Notes: generated by a model not told the origin, from the letters alone. A DNA stretch of 64,000 nucleotides from Urophycis tenuis (GCA_036785325.1 JAXIVH010000149.1:62001-126000), one strand, 5' to 3'. Positions 20,000 to 33,211 are shown, counted from the first letter of the stretch. Translations and numbers: made by a program.

Positions 20000-20922
20000 T
20001 TAGGGCACTCTCTGACAAGGTGGCCAGGCTGCCCGCAGCCCCAGCAGATTCTCTGTCCTCGACGAGACGGGGAGCGGTGGTCCGCCTTCATAGAGACAGC
20101 GCGGACGAGTTCAGTGAGCTCGTCCACCCAGGCAGGCTTCTGTGAGTCCTCACTCCTCTCCCTCGCCGATCTCACCGCCGGCTGAGGAGCAGGATGACTG
20201 TCGATGGCTCCAGCCCACACTAGCTCCCTCTCTATAGCCATCTCCAGGGCCTCTTGCAAAGTCCATGGGTGGGCTAGCTGGGTCTGCGTGCGCAGTTCTG
20301 TAGGGGAAAGGGCCTGGAGAAACTGATCCCGAGCGAGTTCGCTCTGCACAGCTGGCGGCATGTGGGCGTATGCTCGCCGAGACAGGCTCTCGATATCATT
20401 GGCCAGGGCCCGCAGCGTCTCCCCCGGCTTCCTGCGCCTATTACACAGTTCTGAGCGCATTAGCCCCGGCTCGACACACAGTCCAAAACGCCTGCGTAGT
20501 GCCCCCACTAGGGCAACATAGTCCCCCCTGTCCTCCGGGCTAAGCAGCAACAAGCAAGACAACGCCTCGTCCGCCAGACACATCGCAAGCTGCAGCGCTT
20601 TGACCTTCACTGACCATCCGGCAGCATCTGCCAAAAGTTCAAATTGCGCGTGGAAAGCCTCCCAGTCAGCCTTACCGGTGTATCTAGGCGTCTTGATGGA
20701 CACCGGGCTCGATGTGAGAAACGCGCCGCCATGTCTGGCGCCATCTTGTGGCGGCCGCGGGTAGTCGGCGCTGCAACTCATGCGGGACAAATCTCCACGT
20801 CTTCCAACGGTGGCCGGTTCCCGTTGGGCTCTCCCGCTCACCAAATACTCCGGAGCCACTCCACACGCCCCCTCGCCGTAGTCGTCCATCTCAATCTTCA
20901 CCCGACAGTCCGAGGGGAGCAT
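19960..20922 (-). CDS. gag: gag polyprotein with CCHC zinc knuckle
   Basis: Gag forms the virus-like particle and packages the RNA. From the ATG at 20922 it is 320 residues. The frame is open slightly further upstream but only from a TTG, so I chose the first ATG; A at -3 supports it. A second ATG at 20889 (EMDDYGEG) has G at -3 and +4 and is an alternative. The middle part has a retrotransposon capsid pattern (WEAFHAQFELLADAAGW, then YVALVGALRRRFG and LRALANDIESLSRRAY). Near the C-terminus, C-WGC-GQPGH-LVREC forms a CX2CX4HX4C knuckle at 20046-20005. It stops with TAG at 19962-19960. The pol frame overlaps it by about 38 bases in -1. Confidence 0.93.
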   Translation of the reverse strand: MLPSDCRVKIEMDDYGEGACGVAPEYLVSGRAQREPATVGRRGDLSRMSCSADYPRPPQDGARHGGAFLTSSPVSIKTPRYTGKADWEAFHAQFELLADAAGWSVKVKALQLAMCLADEALSCLLLLSPEDRGDYVALVGALRRRFGLCVEPGLMRSELCNRRRKPGETLRALANDIESLSRRAYAHMPPAVQSELARDQFLQALSPTELRTQTQLAHPWTLQEALEMAIERELVWAGAIDSHPAPQPAVRSARERSEDSQKPAWVDELTELVRAVSMKADHRSPSRRGQRICWGCGQPGHLVRECPKAVRAQGNEPGSA

Positions 20923-21031
20923 TATTGTCGTTGAGAAAAGGCGACGACAAAACAAATCCAACGGCGATAGCAACTTCAGCCAACTCGCCGAGCAGAACCG
21001 AAAAACAATTTAAAAATAAAAACAAAAAGAG
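20923..21031 (-). other. Untranslated leader of the retrotransposon
   Basis: The stretch between primer-binding site and gag ATG. A-rich on + near 21004-21030 (T-rich in the RNA). No open frame of note; it may hold packaging signals, but nothing specific can be seen. Confidence 0.5.
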
Positions 21032-21049
21032 ATCCCACTTCTGACACCA
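21032..21049 (-). other. Primer-binding site, tRNA-Leu type
   Basis: On + the sequence ATCCCACTTCTGACACCA equals the 3' end of a vertebrate tRNA-Leu (CAA-type acceptor and T-arm end, recalled from memory) including CCA. The element RNA therefore carries TGGTGTCAGAAGTGGGAT one base after the 5' LTR. Eighteen matching positions is a full-length site. Confidence 0.85.
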
Positions 21050-21050
21050 A

Positions 21051-21341
21051 TGTAATGACCTCGCCGGTGACATAAGGATGTCTAGTCATTAATTCTTGTA
21101 CACACTTTTATTCTACAACCAGGTCACTCAAAAAAACACTTAACCAACGGCATCAAAACCCAGAAAAACACACACGGTAACCCGGGCAACGCCCCCCCGT
21201 CACCCCCCGGTCCCTTCAACGCACAAGCCCCCCCCACACTGATCGAAGCAGCACATCCCTGTACATGTGCCCAGAACTGGCACAACGGACAACAAAACAC
21301 ATCGATGCAATAAACCACCCAAACGTCCCAGGGTCGCTACA
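21051..21341 (-). repeat. 5' LTR of the retrotransposon
   Basis: 291 bp. It is identical by eye to 15764-16053 except for one extra A in the A-run near 21130. It contains the promoter of the element by position; I see no clear TATA box on the - strand. The AATAAA equivalent is at 21107-21112. Confidence 0.95.
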
Positions 21342-21345
21342 GAGT
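21342..21345. other. Target-site duplication, right copy (GAGT)
   Basis: Partner of 15760-15763. The satellite resumes as GAGTATTTCTATTTC exactly as in uninterrupted monomers. Confidence 0.9.
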
Positions 21346-22784
21346 ATTTCTATTTCTATTTCTATAACTCTTCTTCACAAAACGACCACTAGGTGGAGAC
21401 GACGCACCACCAGCGAGGAATCAAAAGAGGAGGAACAACCTTGAATACAAAGATTAAAACCCACTCCAGCTGTGAGTCTCTCGATGTATTTATTTACTAA
21501 AAAAAAATATATTAAATATATATACTCCTCCCATCTCTTCTCCCCTGTCTTCCCTCATGGAAATGAGGGAGTTGTGGGAGATAGAGTGTACTAGCCCGAT
21601 CCGGCGGGGGTGAGTTCAGTCCGTACAGACTGTCTCACCTTGACTCTACCTTACTCAATCTCTAGCTCTAACTCTAACCCTAGGGATAACCTCAACCCCA
21701 ACCCTAACCATAGGCCTAACCTTAGCCCTAACCCTAACTCAACCCTAACACTAACCCTTACCTTGGCCCTAATCTTAACACTAACCTCAACCCCTAACCT
21801 TAGCCTTAACACTAACCCTAACCCCTACTCTAACTCTAACCCTAACCCCTACTCTAACTCTAACCCTAAGCCTACCCTAACCTCCAACACTAACCCTACC
21901 CTAACTCTAACGCTAACCCTAACTCTAACCTTTGCCCTAACTTTAGCCCTAACCCTAGCCTCAGCCATAACCCTAACCCTAACCTTAGCCCTAACCCTAA
22001 CCTTAACCCTAACCCTAACCTTGGCCCTTACCTTAACACTAACCTCAAACCTAACCTTAACCCTAACCTCAGCCATAACCCTAACCCTAACCTTAGCCCT
22101 AACCCTAATTCTAGCCCTAACCCTAATCTTAACCATAACCTTAACCCTAACCTTGGCCCTAACACTTAACCTAACCTTATCCATAACACTAACCCTAACC
22201 TCAACCCTAACCTTAACCCCAATCTCAGCCGTAACCCCAACCCTAACCTTATCCCTAACCTTAAACCTAACCCTAACCTCAGCCCTAACCTTAACCCTAA
22301 CCTCAGCCCTCATCTTAACCCTAACCCCTAACCCCTAACCTCTAACCCTAACCCTAACCTTACCCTAACCGTAACGCTAACCCTAACCCTTACTCTAACC
22401 TTAGCCCTAACCTTAGCCCTAACCGTAACCCTAACCTTAACCCTAACCTTAACCCTAAACCGTAACCTTATACCTAACCCTAACCTCAGCCCTAACCTTA
22501 ACCCTAACCGCAACCCCTCCCATTTACTTCAAACCTAACGTTAAGGTTAACTGCTAACTCTACCCCTAAATCTACCCTAACCTTAACCTACACTTGACAT
22601 ATTGGAGGAAGAAGACAATTACCCAGCATGCATTTCATCCGGAAAACTTTTCACAAAAAAACCCATTACCGAAGTACCTACGGCGAGAATAGACTACCCC
22701 AAGAAATTGTTGTTTTGGGTGAGGAAAGTAAGCCATTGAGTCTTCTCTAAGGTCAACTTCCTACACAATCTCTGTAGTCGCGCG

Positions 22785-24863
22785 GTGTATGGGGCACAGG
22801 AATTGTTATTAACAGGCTGTTCGGCATGGGGTCCTGGAGGGGCCAGGGAGGCAGTGCTTAGTCGCGGCTGGCCTTGGCCTTTCCTACCCTGGGACCGACT
22901 GGGAAGGCACCGCTGGTCGGGGCTGGTCTTGGTCTTTCCTAGGTCTGGACACCCATCGCTGAGGATAGCTGCATTGGGGGACCGTGGAGGCAGTGCTTTG
23001 TCACGGCTGGCCTCGGTCCTTCGTGACCCCAGTTTTCTGCTAGTTCATCTGGACCCAACAGAGGACAAGAACCAAGCTCCGGCCCTGATTGGCCAAACCA
23101 GGGCTACCTAGCGGTGTTAACAACTGGTTTGTGCTGGTCAGGGGGTAAGTATGTGCCCCCTCCTCTCCATAACCAAAACAATGTATCCTAAAAAGTGTTT
23201 TACTTACCTTTACTTACCTCAACGTTACCTCAACAAATGATCACTCCTAAAAAAGCTTAAACCCAATACCAATTCCATTTCGGAAACGACACACCTTGAG
23301 AATTGATCACTCTCGGGGGGGCCTCCCTTGGGTGAGGGTGTATAGTGACAATGGCCAGAAACACCCTATGATCCCAGGGTCCACTACTGATGACGTGTCC
23401 TAATATTTCGATAGCACGTTTATACTCAAATAGAAATTGAATAGAAAAGTCTCACTCCAGCTGTGACTCGTCTTTATTCAAATAAGTAAATATACCAATG
23501 CATTGGAAGTACCTTCAATCAAACAAGAATGACCTTCATCTTGGAACAAAGAAAACCTTTGGGAAAAGGAAAAACAAGTCTATATCTCCAAATCAGCGGT
23601 TATATCACAACAAGACAGATAACCATTTCGTTTTACTTCATTCTTGGTAATATGGGAAAAGAGAGCTGCGGATGACTAGATATTGGCGAGTGCAACTGCC
23701 TTTGATCCCCTATTCAACTACCGAGTCGTTGGATGAGGTGGGGGGGGTCATCGAGATAACTCTAACGAACCCAACCCTAACCATAGGCCTAACCTTAGCC
23801 CTAACCCTAACTCAACCCTAACACTAACCCTTACCTTGGCCCTAATCTTAACACTAACCTCAACCCCTAACCTTAGCCTTAACACTAACCCTAACCCCTA
23901 CTCTAACTCTAACCCTAACCCCTACTCTAACTCTAACCCTAAGCCTACCCTAACCTCCAACACTAACCCTACCCTAACTCTAACGCTAACCCTAACTCTA
24001 ACCTTTACCCTAACTTTAGCCCTAACCCTAGCCTCAGCCATAACCCTAACCCTTACCTTAGCCCTAACCCTAACCTTAACCCTAACCCTAACCTTGGCCC
24101 TAACCTTAACACTAACCTCAAACCTAACCTTAACCCTAACCTCAGCCATAACCCTAACCCTAACCTTAGCCCTAACCCTAATTCTAGCCCTAACCCTAAT
24201 CTTAACCATAACCTTAACCCTAACCTTGGCCCTAACACTTAACCTAACCTTATCCATAACACTAACCCTAACCTCAACCCTAACCTTAACCCCAATCTCA
24301 GCCGTAACCCCAACCCTATCCTTATCCCTAACCTTAAACCTAACCCTAACCTCAGCCCTAACCTTAACCCTAACCTCAGCCCTCATCTTAACCCTAACCC
24401 CTAACCCCTAACCTCTAACCCTAACCCTAACCTTACCCTAACCGTAACGCTAACCCTAACCCTTACTCTAACCTTAGCCCTAACCTTAGCCCTAACCGTA
24501 ACCGTAACCCTAACCTTAACCCTAACCTTAACCCTAAACCGTAACCTTATACCTAACCCTAACCTCAGCCCTAACCTTAACCCTAACCGCAACCCCTCCC
24601 ATTTACTTCAAACCTAACGTTAAGGTTAACTGCTAACTCTACCCCTAAATCTACCCTAACCTTAACCTACACTTGACATATTGGAGGAAGAAGACAATTA
24701 CCCAGCATGCATTTCATCCGGAAAACTTTTCACAAAAAAACCCATTACCGAAGTACCTACGGCGAGAATAGACTACCCCAAGAAATTGTTGTTTTGGGTG
24801 AGGAAAGTAAGCCATTGAGTCTTCTCTAAGGTCAACTTCCTACACAATCTCTGTAGTCGCGCG
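22785..24863 (+). repeat. Satellite monomer, short S2 type
   Basis: 2079 bp. S2 marks TTGAATAG and CAAACAAG, with a private change to AAGAATGACC near 23527. Telomere-like block 23770-24671 is 6 bp longer than usual because CCGTAA is doubled near 24495. It also has CCTTTACCCTAAC in place of CCTTTGCCCTAAC, shared with the other S2 copies at and after 33212. Confidence 0.92.
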
Positions 24864-27656
24864 GTGTATGGGGCACAGGAATTGTTATTAACAGGCTGTT
24901 CGGCATGGGGTCCTGGAGGGGCCAGGGAGGCAGTGCTTAGTCGCGGCTGGCCTTGGCCTTTCCTACCCTGGGACCGACTGGGAAGGCACCGCTGGTCGGG
25001 GCTGGTCTTGGTCTTTCCTAGGTCTGGACACCCATCGCTGAGGATAGCTGCATTGGGGGACCGTGGAGGCAGTGCTTTGTCACGGCTGGCCTCGGTCCTT
25101 CGTGACCCCAGTTTTCTGCTAGTTCATCTGGACCCAACAGAGGACAAGAACCAAGCTCCGGCCCTGATTGGCCAAACCAGGGCTACCTAGCGGTGTTAAC
25201 AACTGGTTTGTGCTGGTCAGGGGGTAAGTATGTGCCCCCTCCTCTCCATAACCAAAACAATGTATCCTAAAAAGTGTTTTACTTACCTTTACTTACCTCG
25301 ACGTTACCTCAACAAATGATCACTCCTTGAAAAAGCTTAAACCCAATACCAATTCCATTTCGGAAACGACACACCTTGAGAATTGATCACTCTCGGGGGG
25401 GCCTCCCTTGGGTGAGGGTGTATAGTGACAATGGCCAGAAACACCCTATGATCCCAGGGTCCACTACTGATGACGTGTCCTAATATTTCGATAGCACGTT
25501 TATACTCAAATAGAAATGGAAAAGAAAAGTCTCACTCCAGCTGTGACTCGTCTTTATTCAAATAAGTAAATATACCAATGCATTGGAAGTACCTTCAATC
25601 AAACTAGATTGACCTTCATCTTGGAACAAAGAAAACCTTTGGGAAAAGGAAAAACAAGTCTATATCTCCAAATCAGCGGTTATATCACAACAAGACAGAT
25701 AACCATTTCGTTTTACTTCATTCTTGGTAATATGGGAAAAGAGAGCTGCGGATGACTAGATATTGGCGAGTGCAACTGCCTTTGATCCCCTATTCAACTA
25801 CCGAGTCGTTGGATGAGGTGGGGGGGGGGTCATCGAGATAACTCTAACGAACCTAACCGAGCCAGGGCCATCGAAAGAACGGGCTCTCTACACAACCCAT
25901 TTATATTACCTTACCAACTGTTATTCACAAAACGACCACTAGATGGAGGCGATGGACCACCACTGAAGAATCAAAAGAAGGCAACCAGCCTTTAACACAA
26001 AGACTAAAAACTCACTCCAGCTGTGATCCTCTTTATCTAAATAAATAAATAAACAAAAATGAATAAATAAATAGACTAAATAAATATACAAATATAAATA
26101 AATAAATCAAATATAGATTACCTTACCAACTATTGCAATTACCTATTATTATTGTTATTATTATTATTACTTACCTATTAATGCAATTTCCCAACCTGGG
26201 AACAATAGAGTATTTCTATTTCTATTTCTATAACTCTTCTTCACAAAACGACCACTAGGTGGAGACGACGCACCACCAGCGAGGAATCAAAAGAGGAGGA
26301 ACAACCTTGAATACAAAGATTAAAACCCACTCCAGCTGTGAGTCTCTCGATGTATTTATTAACTAAAAAAATATATATTAAATATATATACTCCTCCCAT
26401 CTCTTCTCCCCTGTCTTCCCTCATGGAAATGAGGGAGTTGGGGGAGATAGAGTGTACTAGCCCGATCCGGCGGGGGTGAGTTCAGTCCGTACAGACTGTC
26501 TCACCTTGACTCTACCTTACTCAATCTCTAGCTCTAACTCTAACCCTAGGGATAACCTCAACCCCAACCCTAACCATAGGCCTAACCTTAGCCCTAACCC
26601 TAACTCAACCCTAACACTAACCCTTACCTTGGCCCTAATCTTAACACTAACCTCAACCCCTAACCTTAGCCTTAACACTAACCCTAACCCCTACTCTAAC
26701 TCTAACCCTAACCCCTACTCTAACTCTAACCCTAAGCCTACCCTAACCTCCAACACTAACCCTACCCTAACTCTAACGCTAACCCTAACTCTAACCTTTG
26801 CCCTAACTTTAGCCCTAACCCTAGCCTCAGCCATAACCCTAACCCTTACCTTAGCCCTAACCCTAACCTTAACCCTAACCCTAACCTTGGCCCTAACCTT
26901 AACACTAACCTCAAACCTAACCTTAACCCTAACCTCAGCCATAACCCTAACCCTAACCTTAGCCCTAACCCTAATTCTAGCCCTAACCCTAATCTTAACC
27001 ATAACCTTAACCCTAACCTTGGCCCTAACACTTAACCTAACCTTATCCATAACACTAACCCTAACCTCAACCCTAACCTTAACCCCAATCTCAGCCGTAA
27101 CCCCAACCCTATCCTTATCCCTAACCTTAAACCTAACCCTAACCTCAGCCCTAACCTTAACCCTAACCTCAGCCCTCATCTTAACCCTAACCCCTAACCC
27201 CTAACCTCTAACCCTAACCCTAACCTTACCCTAACCGTAACGCTAACCCTAACCCTTACTCTAACCTTAGCCCTAACCTTAGCCCTAACCGTAACCGTAA
27301 CCCTAACCTTAACCCTAACCTTAACCCTAAACCGTAACCTTATACCTAACCCTAACCTCAGCCCTAACCTTAACCCTAACCGTAACCCCTCCCATTTACT
27401 TCAAACCTAACGTTAAGGTTAACTGCTAACTCTACCCCTAAATCTACCCTAACCTTAACCTACACTTGACATATTGGAGGAAGAAGACAATTACCCAGCA
27501 TGCATTTCATCCGGAAAACTTTTCACAAAAAAACCCATTACCGAAGTACCTACGGCGAGAATAGACTACCCCAAGAAATTGTTGTTTTGGGTGAGGAAAG
27601 TAAGCCATTGAGTCTTCTCTAAGGTCAACTTCCTACACAATCTCTGTAGTCGCGCG
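24864..27656 (+). repeat. Satellite monomer, long A-type
   Basis: 2793 bp, TTGAAAAAG, a 10-G run, AATCAAATATAG. This right-hand A subtype lacks the GAATGAATAAATAG form of the left copies. Telomere-like block 26528-27464 shares the doubled CCGTAA with the preceding S2 copy, so that change passed between neighbouring monomers of different length class. It is directly followed by another A-fronted copy. Confidence 0.92.
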
Positions 27657-30434
27657 GTGTATGGGGCACAGGAATTGTTATTAACAGGCTGTTCGGCATG
27701 GGGTCCTGGAGGGGCCAGGGAGGCAGTGCTTAGTCGCGGCTGGCCTTGGCCTTTCCTACCCTGGGACCGACTGGGAAGGCACCGCTGGTCGGGGCTGGTC
27801 TTGGTCTTTCCTAGGTCTGGACACCCATCGCTGAGGATAGCTGCATTGGGGGACCGTGGAGGCAGTGCTTTGTCACGGCTGGCCTCGGTCCTTCGTGACC
27901 CCAGTTTTCTGCTAGTTCATCTGGACCCAACAGAGGACAAGAACCAAGCTCCGGCCCTGATTGGCCAAACCAGGGCTACCTAGCGGTGTTAACAACTGGT
28001 TTGTGCTGGTCAGGGGGTAAGTATGTGCCCCCTCCTCTCCATAACCAAAACAATGTATCCTAAAAAGTGTTTTACTTACCTTTACTTACCTCGACGTTAC
28101 CTCAACAAATGATCACTCCTTGAAAAAGCTTAAACCCAATACCAATTCCATTTCGGAAACGACACACCTTGAGAATTGATCACTCTCGGGGGGGCCTCCC
28201 TTGGGTGAGGGTGTATAGTGACAATGGCCAGAAACACCCTATGATCCCAGGGTCCACTACTGATGACGTGTCCTAATATTTCGATAGCACGTTTATACTC
28301 AAATAGAAATGGAAAAGAAAAGTCTCACTCCAGCTGTGACTCGTCTTTATTCAAATAAGTAAATATACCAATGCATTGGAAGTACCTTCAATCAAACTAG
28401 ATTGACCTTCATCTTGGAACAAAGAAAACCTTTGGGAAAAGGAAAAACAAGTCTATATCTCCAAATCAGCGGTTATATCACAACAAGACAGATAACCATT
28501 TCGTTTTACTTCATTCTTGGTAATATGGGAAAAGAGAGCTGCGGATGACTAGATATTGGCGAGTGCAACTGCCTTTGATCCCCTACTCAACTACCGAGTC
28601 GTTGGATGAGGTGGGGGGGGGGTCATCGAGATAACTCTAACGAACCTAACCGAGCCAGGGCCATCGAAAGAACGGGCTCTCTACACAACCCATTTATATT
28701 ACCTTACCAACTGTTATTCACAAAACGACCACTAGATGGAGGCGATGGACCACCACTGAAGAATCAAAAGAAGGCAACCAGCCTTTAACACAAAGACTAA
28801 AAACTCACTCCAGCTGTGATCCTCTTTATCTAAATAAATAAATAAACAAAAATGAATAAATAAATAGACTAAATAAATATACAAATATAAATAAATAAAT
28901 TAAATATAGATTACCTTACCAACTATTGCAATTACCTATTATTATTATTATTACTTACCTATTAATGCAATTTCCCAACCTGGGAACAATAGAGTATTTC
29001 TATTTCTATTTCTATAACTCTTCTTCACAAAACGACCACTAGGTGGAGACGACGCACCACCAGCGAGGAATCAAAAGAGGAGGAACAACCTTGAATACAA
29101 AGATTAAAACCCACTCCAGCTGTGAGTCTCTCGATGTATTTATTTACTAAAAAAAAATATATTAAATATATATACTCCTCCCATCTCTTCTCCCCTGTCT
29201 TCCCTCATGGAAATGAGGGAGTTGTGGGAGATAGAGTGTACTAGCCCGATCCGGCGGGGGTGAGTTCAGTCCGTACAGACTGTCTCACCTTGACTCTACC
29301 TTACTCAATCTCTAGCTCTAACTCTAACCCTAGGGATAACCTCAACCCCAACCCTAACCATAGGCCTAACCTTAGCCCTAACCCTAACTCAACCCTAACA
29401 CTAACCCTTACCTTGGCCCTAATCTTAACACTAACCTCAACCCCTAACCTTAGCCTTAACACTAACCCTAACCCCTACTCTAACTCTAACCCTAACCCCT
29501 ACTCTAACTCTAACCCTAAGCCTACCCTAACCTCCAACACTAACCCTACCCTAACTCTAACGCTTACCCTAACTCTAACCTTTGCCCTAACTTTAGCCCT
29601 AACCCTAGCCTCAGCCATAACCCTAACCCTAACCTTAGCCCTAACCCTAACCTTAACCCTAACCCTAACCTTGGCCCTTACCTTAACACTAACCTCAAAC
29701 CTAACCTTAACCCTAACCTCAGCCATAACCCTAACCCTAACCTTAGCCCTAACCCTAATTCTAGCCCTAACCCTAATCTTAACCATAACCTTAACCCTAA
29801 CCTTGGCCCTAACACTTAACCTAACCTTATCCATAACACTAACCCTAACCTCAACCCTAACCTTAACCCCAATCTCAGCCGTAACCCCAACCCTAACCTT
29901 ATCCCTAACCTTAAACCTAACCCTAACCTCAGCCCTAACCTTAACCCTAACCTCAGCCCTCATCTTAACCCTAACCCCTAACCCCTAACCTCTAACCCTA
30001 ACCCTAACCTTACCCTAACCGTAACGCTTACCCTAACCCTTACTCTAACCTTAGCCCTAACCTTAGCCCTAACCGTAACCCTAACCTTAACCCTAACCTT
30101 AACCCTAAACCGTAACCTTATACCTAACCCTAACCTCAGCCCTAACCTTAACCCTAACCGCAACCCCTCCCATTTACTTCAAACCTAACGTTAAGGTTAA
30201 CTGCTAACTCTACCCCTAAATCTACCCTAACCTTAACCTACACTTGACATATTGGAGGAAGAAGACAATTACCCAGCATGCATTTCATCCGGAAAACTTT
30301 TCACAAAAAAACCCATTACCGAAGTACCTACGGCGAGAATAGACTACCCCAAGAAATTGTTGTTTTGGGTGAGGAAAGTAAGCCATTGAGTCTTCTCTAA
30401 GGTCAACTTCCTACACAATCTCTGTAGTCGCGCG
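27657..30434 (+). repeat. Satellite monomer, long A-front/B-back chimera
   Basis: 2778 bp. The front is A-type (TTGAAAAAG at about 28110, ACCTTCATC), but the back is B-type (AATTAAATATAG, short TTA run, ATTTACTAAAAAAAAA, GTTGTGGGAG). The switch lies between about 28620 and 28900. Telomere-like block 29312-30242 has CGCTTACCC, shared only with the next copy. Confidence 0.88.
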
Positions 30435-33211
30435 GTGTATGGGGCACAGGAATTGTTATTAACAGGCTGTTCGGCATGGGGTCCTGGAGGGGCCAGGGAG
30501 GCAGTGCTTAGTCGCGGCTGGCCTTGGCCTTTCCTACCCTGGGACCGACTGGGAAGGCACCGCTGGTCGGGGCTGGTCTTGGTCTTTCCTAGGTCTGGAC
30601 ACCCATCGCTGAGGATAGCTGCATTGGGGGACCGTGGAGGCAGTGCTTTGTCACGGCTGGCCTCGGTCCTTCGTGACCCCAGTTTTCTGCTAGTTCATCT
30701 GGACCCAACAGAGGACAAGAACCAAGCTCCGGCCCTGATTGGCCAAACCAGGGCTACCTAGCGGTGTTAACAACTGGTTTGTGCTGGTCAGGGGGTAAGT
30801 ATGTGCCCCCTCCTCTCCATAACCAAAACAATGTATCCTAAAAAGTGTTTTACTTACCTTTACTTACCTCGACGTTACCTCAACAAATGATCACTCCTAA
30901 AAAAGCTTAAACCCAATACCAATTCCATTTCGGAAACGACACACCTTGAGAATTGATCACTCTCGGGGGGGCCTCCCTTGGGTGAGGGTGTATAGTGACA
31001 ATGGCCAGAAACACCCTATGATCCCAGGGTCCACTACTGATGACGTGTCCTAATATTTCGATAGCACGTTTATACTCAAATAGAAATGGAAAAGAAAAGT
31101 CTCACTCCAGCTGTGACTCGTCTTTATTCAAATAAGTAAATATACCAATGCATTGGAAGTACCTTCAATCAAACTAGATTGACCTCCATCTTGGAACAAA
31201 GAAAACCTTTGGGAAAAGGAAAAACAAGTCTATATCTCCAAATCAGCGGTTATATCACAACAAGACAGATAACCATTTCGTTTTACTTCATTCTTGGTAA
31301 TATGGGAAAAGAGAGCTGCGGATGACTAGATATTGGCGAGTGCAACTGCCTTTGATCCCCTATTCAACTACCGAGTCGTTGGATGAGGTGGGGGGGGGGT
31401 CATCGAGATAACTCTAACGAACCTAACCGAGCCAGGGCCATCGAAAGAACGGGCTCTCTACACAACCCATTTATATTACCTTACCAACTGTTATTCACAA
31501 AACGACCACTAGATGGAGGCGATGGACCACCACTGAAGAATCAAAAGAAGGCAACCAGCCTTTAACACAAAGACTAAAAACTCACTCCAGCTGTGATCCT
31601 CTTTATCTAAATAAATAAATAAACAAAAATGAATAAATAAATAGACTAAATAAATATACAAATATAAATAAATAAATTAAATATAGATTACCTTACCAAC
31701 TATTGCAATTACCTATTATTATTATTATTACTTACCTATTAATGCAATTTCCCAACCTGGGAACAATAGAGTATTTCTATTTCTATTTCTATAACTCTTC
31801 TTCACAAAACGACCACTAGGTGGAGACGACGCACCACCAGCGAGGAATCAAAAGAGGAGGAACAACCTTGAATACAAAGATTAAAACCCACTCCAGCTGT
31901 GAGTCTCTCGATGTATTTATTTACTAAAAAAAAATATATTAAATATATATACTCCTCCCATCTCTTCTCCCCTGTCTTCCCTCATGGAAATGAGGGAGTT
32001 GTGGGAGATAGAGTGTACTAGCCCGATCCGGCGGGGGTGAGTTCAGTCCGTACAGACTGTCTCACCTTGACTCTACCTTACTCAATCTCTAGCTCTAACT
32101 CTAACCCTAGGGATAACCTCAACCCCAACCCTAACCATAGGCCTAACCTTAGCCCTAACCCTAACTCAACCCTAACACTAACCCTTACCTTGGCCCTAAT
32201 CTTAACACTAACCTCAACCCCTAACCTTAGCCTTAACACTAACCCTAACCCCTACTCTAACTCTAACCCTAACCCCTACTCTAACTCTAACCCTAAGCCT
32301 ACCCTAACCTCCAACACTAACCCTACCCTAACTCTAACGCTTACCCTAACTCTAACCTTTGCCCTAACTTTAGCCCTAACCCTAGCCTCAGCCATAACCC
32401 TAACCCTAACCTTAGCCCTAACCCTAACCTTAACCCTAACCCTAACCTTGGCCCTTACCTTAACACTAACCTCAAACCTAACCTTAACCCTAACCTCAGC
32501 CATAACCCTAACCCTAACCTTAGCCCTAACCCTAATTCTAGCCCTAACCCTAATCTTAACCATAACCTTAACCCTAACCTTGGCCCTAACACTTAACCTA
32601 ACCTTATCCATAACACTAACCCTAACCTCAACCCTAACCTTAACCCCAATCTCAGCCGTAACCCCAACCCTAACCTTATCCCTAACCTTAAACCTAACCC
32701 TAACCTCAGCCCTAACCTTAACCCTAACCTCAGCCCTCATCTTAACCCTAACCCCTAACCCCTAACCTCTAACCCTAACCCTAACCTTACCCTAACCGTA
32801 ACGCTTACCCTAACCCTTACTCTAACCTTAGCCCTAACCTTAGCCCTAACCGTAACCCTAACCTTAACCCTAACCTTAACCCTAAACCGTAACCTTATAC
32901 CTAACCCTAACCTCAGCCCTAACCTTAACCCTAACCGCAACCCCTCCCATTTACTTCAAACCTAACGTTAAGGTTAACTGCTAACTCTACCCCTAAATCT
33001 ACCCTAACCTTAACCTACACTTGACATATTGGAGGAAGAAGACAATTACCCAGCATGCATTTCATCCGGAAAACTTTTCACAAAAAAACCCATTACCGAA
33101 GTACCTACGGCGAGAATAGACTACCCCAAGAAATTGTTGTTTTGGGTGAGGAAAGTAAGCCATTGAGTCTTCTCTAAGGTCAACTTCCTACACAATCTCT
33201 GTAGTCGCGCG
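30435..33211 (+). repeat. Satellite monomer, long B-type
   Basis: 2777 bp, TAAAAAAG, ACCTCCATC, B-type back. Telomere-like block 32089-33019 with CGCTTACCC, as in the chimera to its left. The G-run is 10, longer than the 8 seen in the other B copies. Confidence 0.9.

Larger units (their letters stand above)
15764..21341 (-). mobile_element. Ty3/gypsy (Metaviridae-type) LTR retrotransposon
   Basis: A full-length 5578-bp element on the - strand: 5' LTR 21051-21341, primer-binding site 21032-21049, gag, pol (protease, reverse transcriptase, RNase H, integrase), polypurine tract, 3' LTR 15764-16053. Integrase after RNase H is the Ty3/gypsy order and excludes Ty1/copia. No env frame is present between integrase and the 3' LTR. 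The LTRs differ by a single A in an A-run, so insertion was recent. The only visible defect is a one-base frame change in pol. I did not assign it to a named clade; there is no clear chromodomain after the GPY/F-like segment. Confidence 0.95.
14428..22784 (+). repeat. Satellite monomer, long B-type, split by retrotransposon
   Basis: The two parts, 14428-15763 and 21342-22784, together make one B-type copy of about 2.78 kb. Marks are TAAAAAAG, ACCTCCATC, an 8-G run, AATTAAATATAG, ATTTACTAAAAAAAAA and GTTGTGGGAG. Telomere-like block 21662-22592. The 5578-bp retrotransposon plus a 4-bp duplication lies between CAATAGAGT and GAGTATTTC. No other monomer in the window carries the insertion, so it came after this part of the array had amplified. 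Confidence 0.93.

Noticed and set aside
21032..21049. A tRNA-Leu gene fragment
   Set aside because: Only the last 15 tRNA bases plus CCA are present, adjacent to an LTR, which is the pattern of a primer-binding site.
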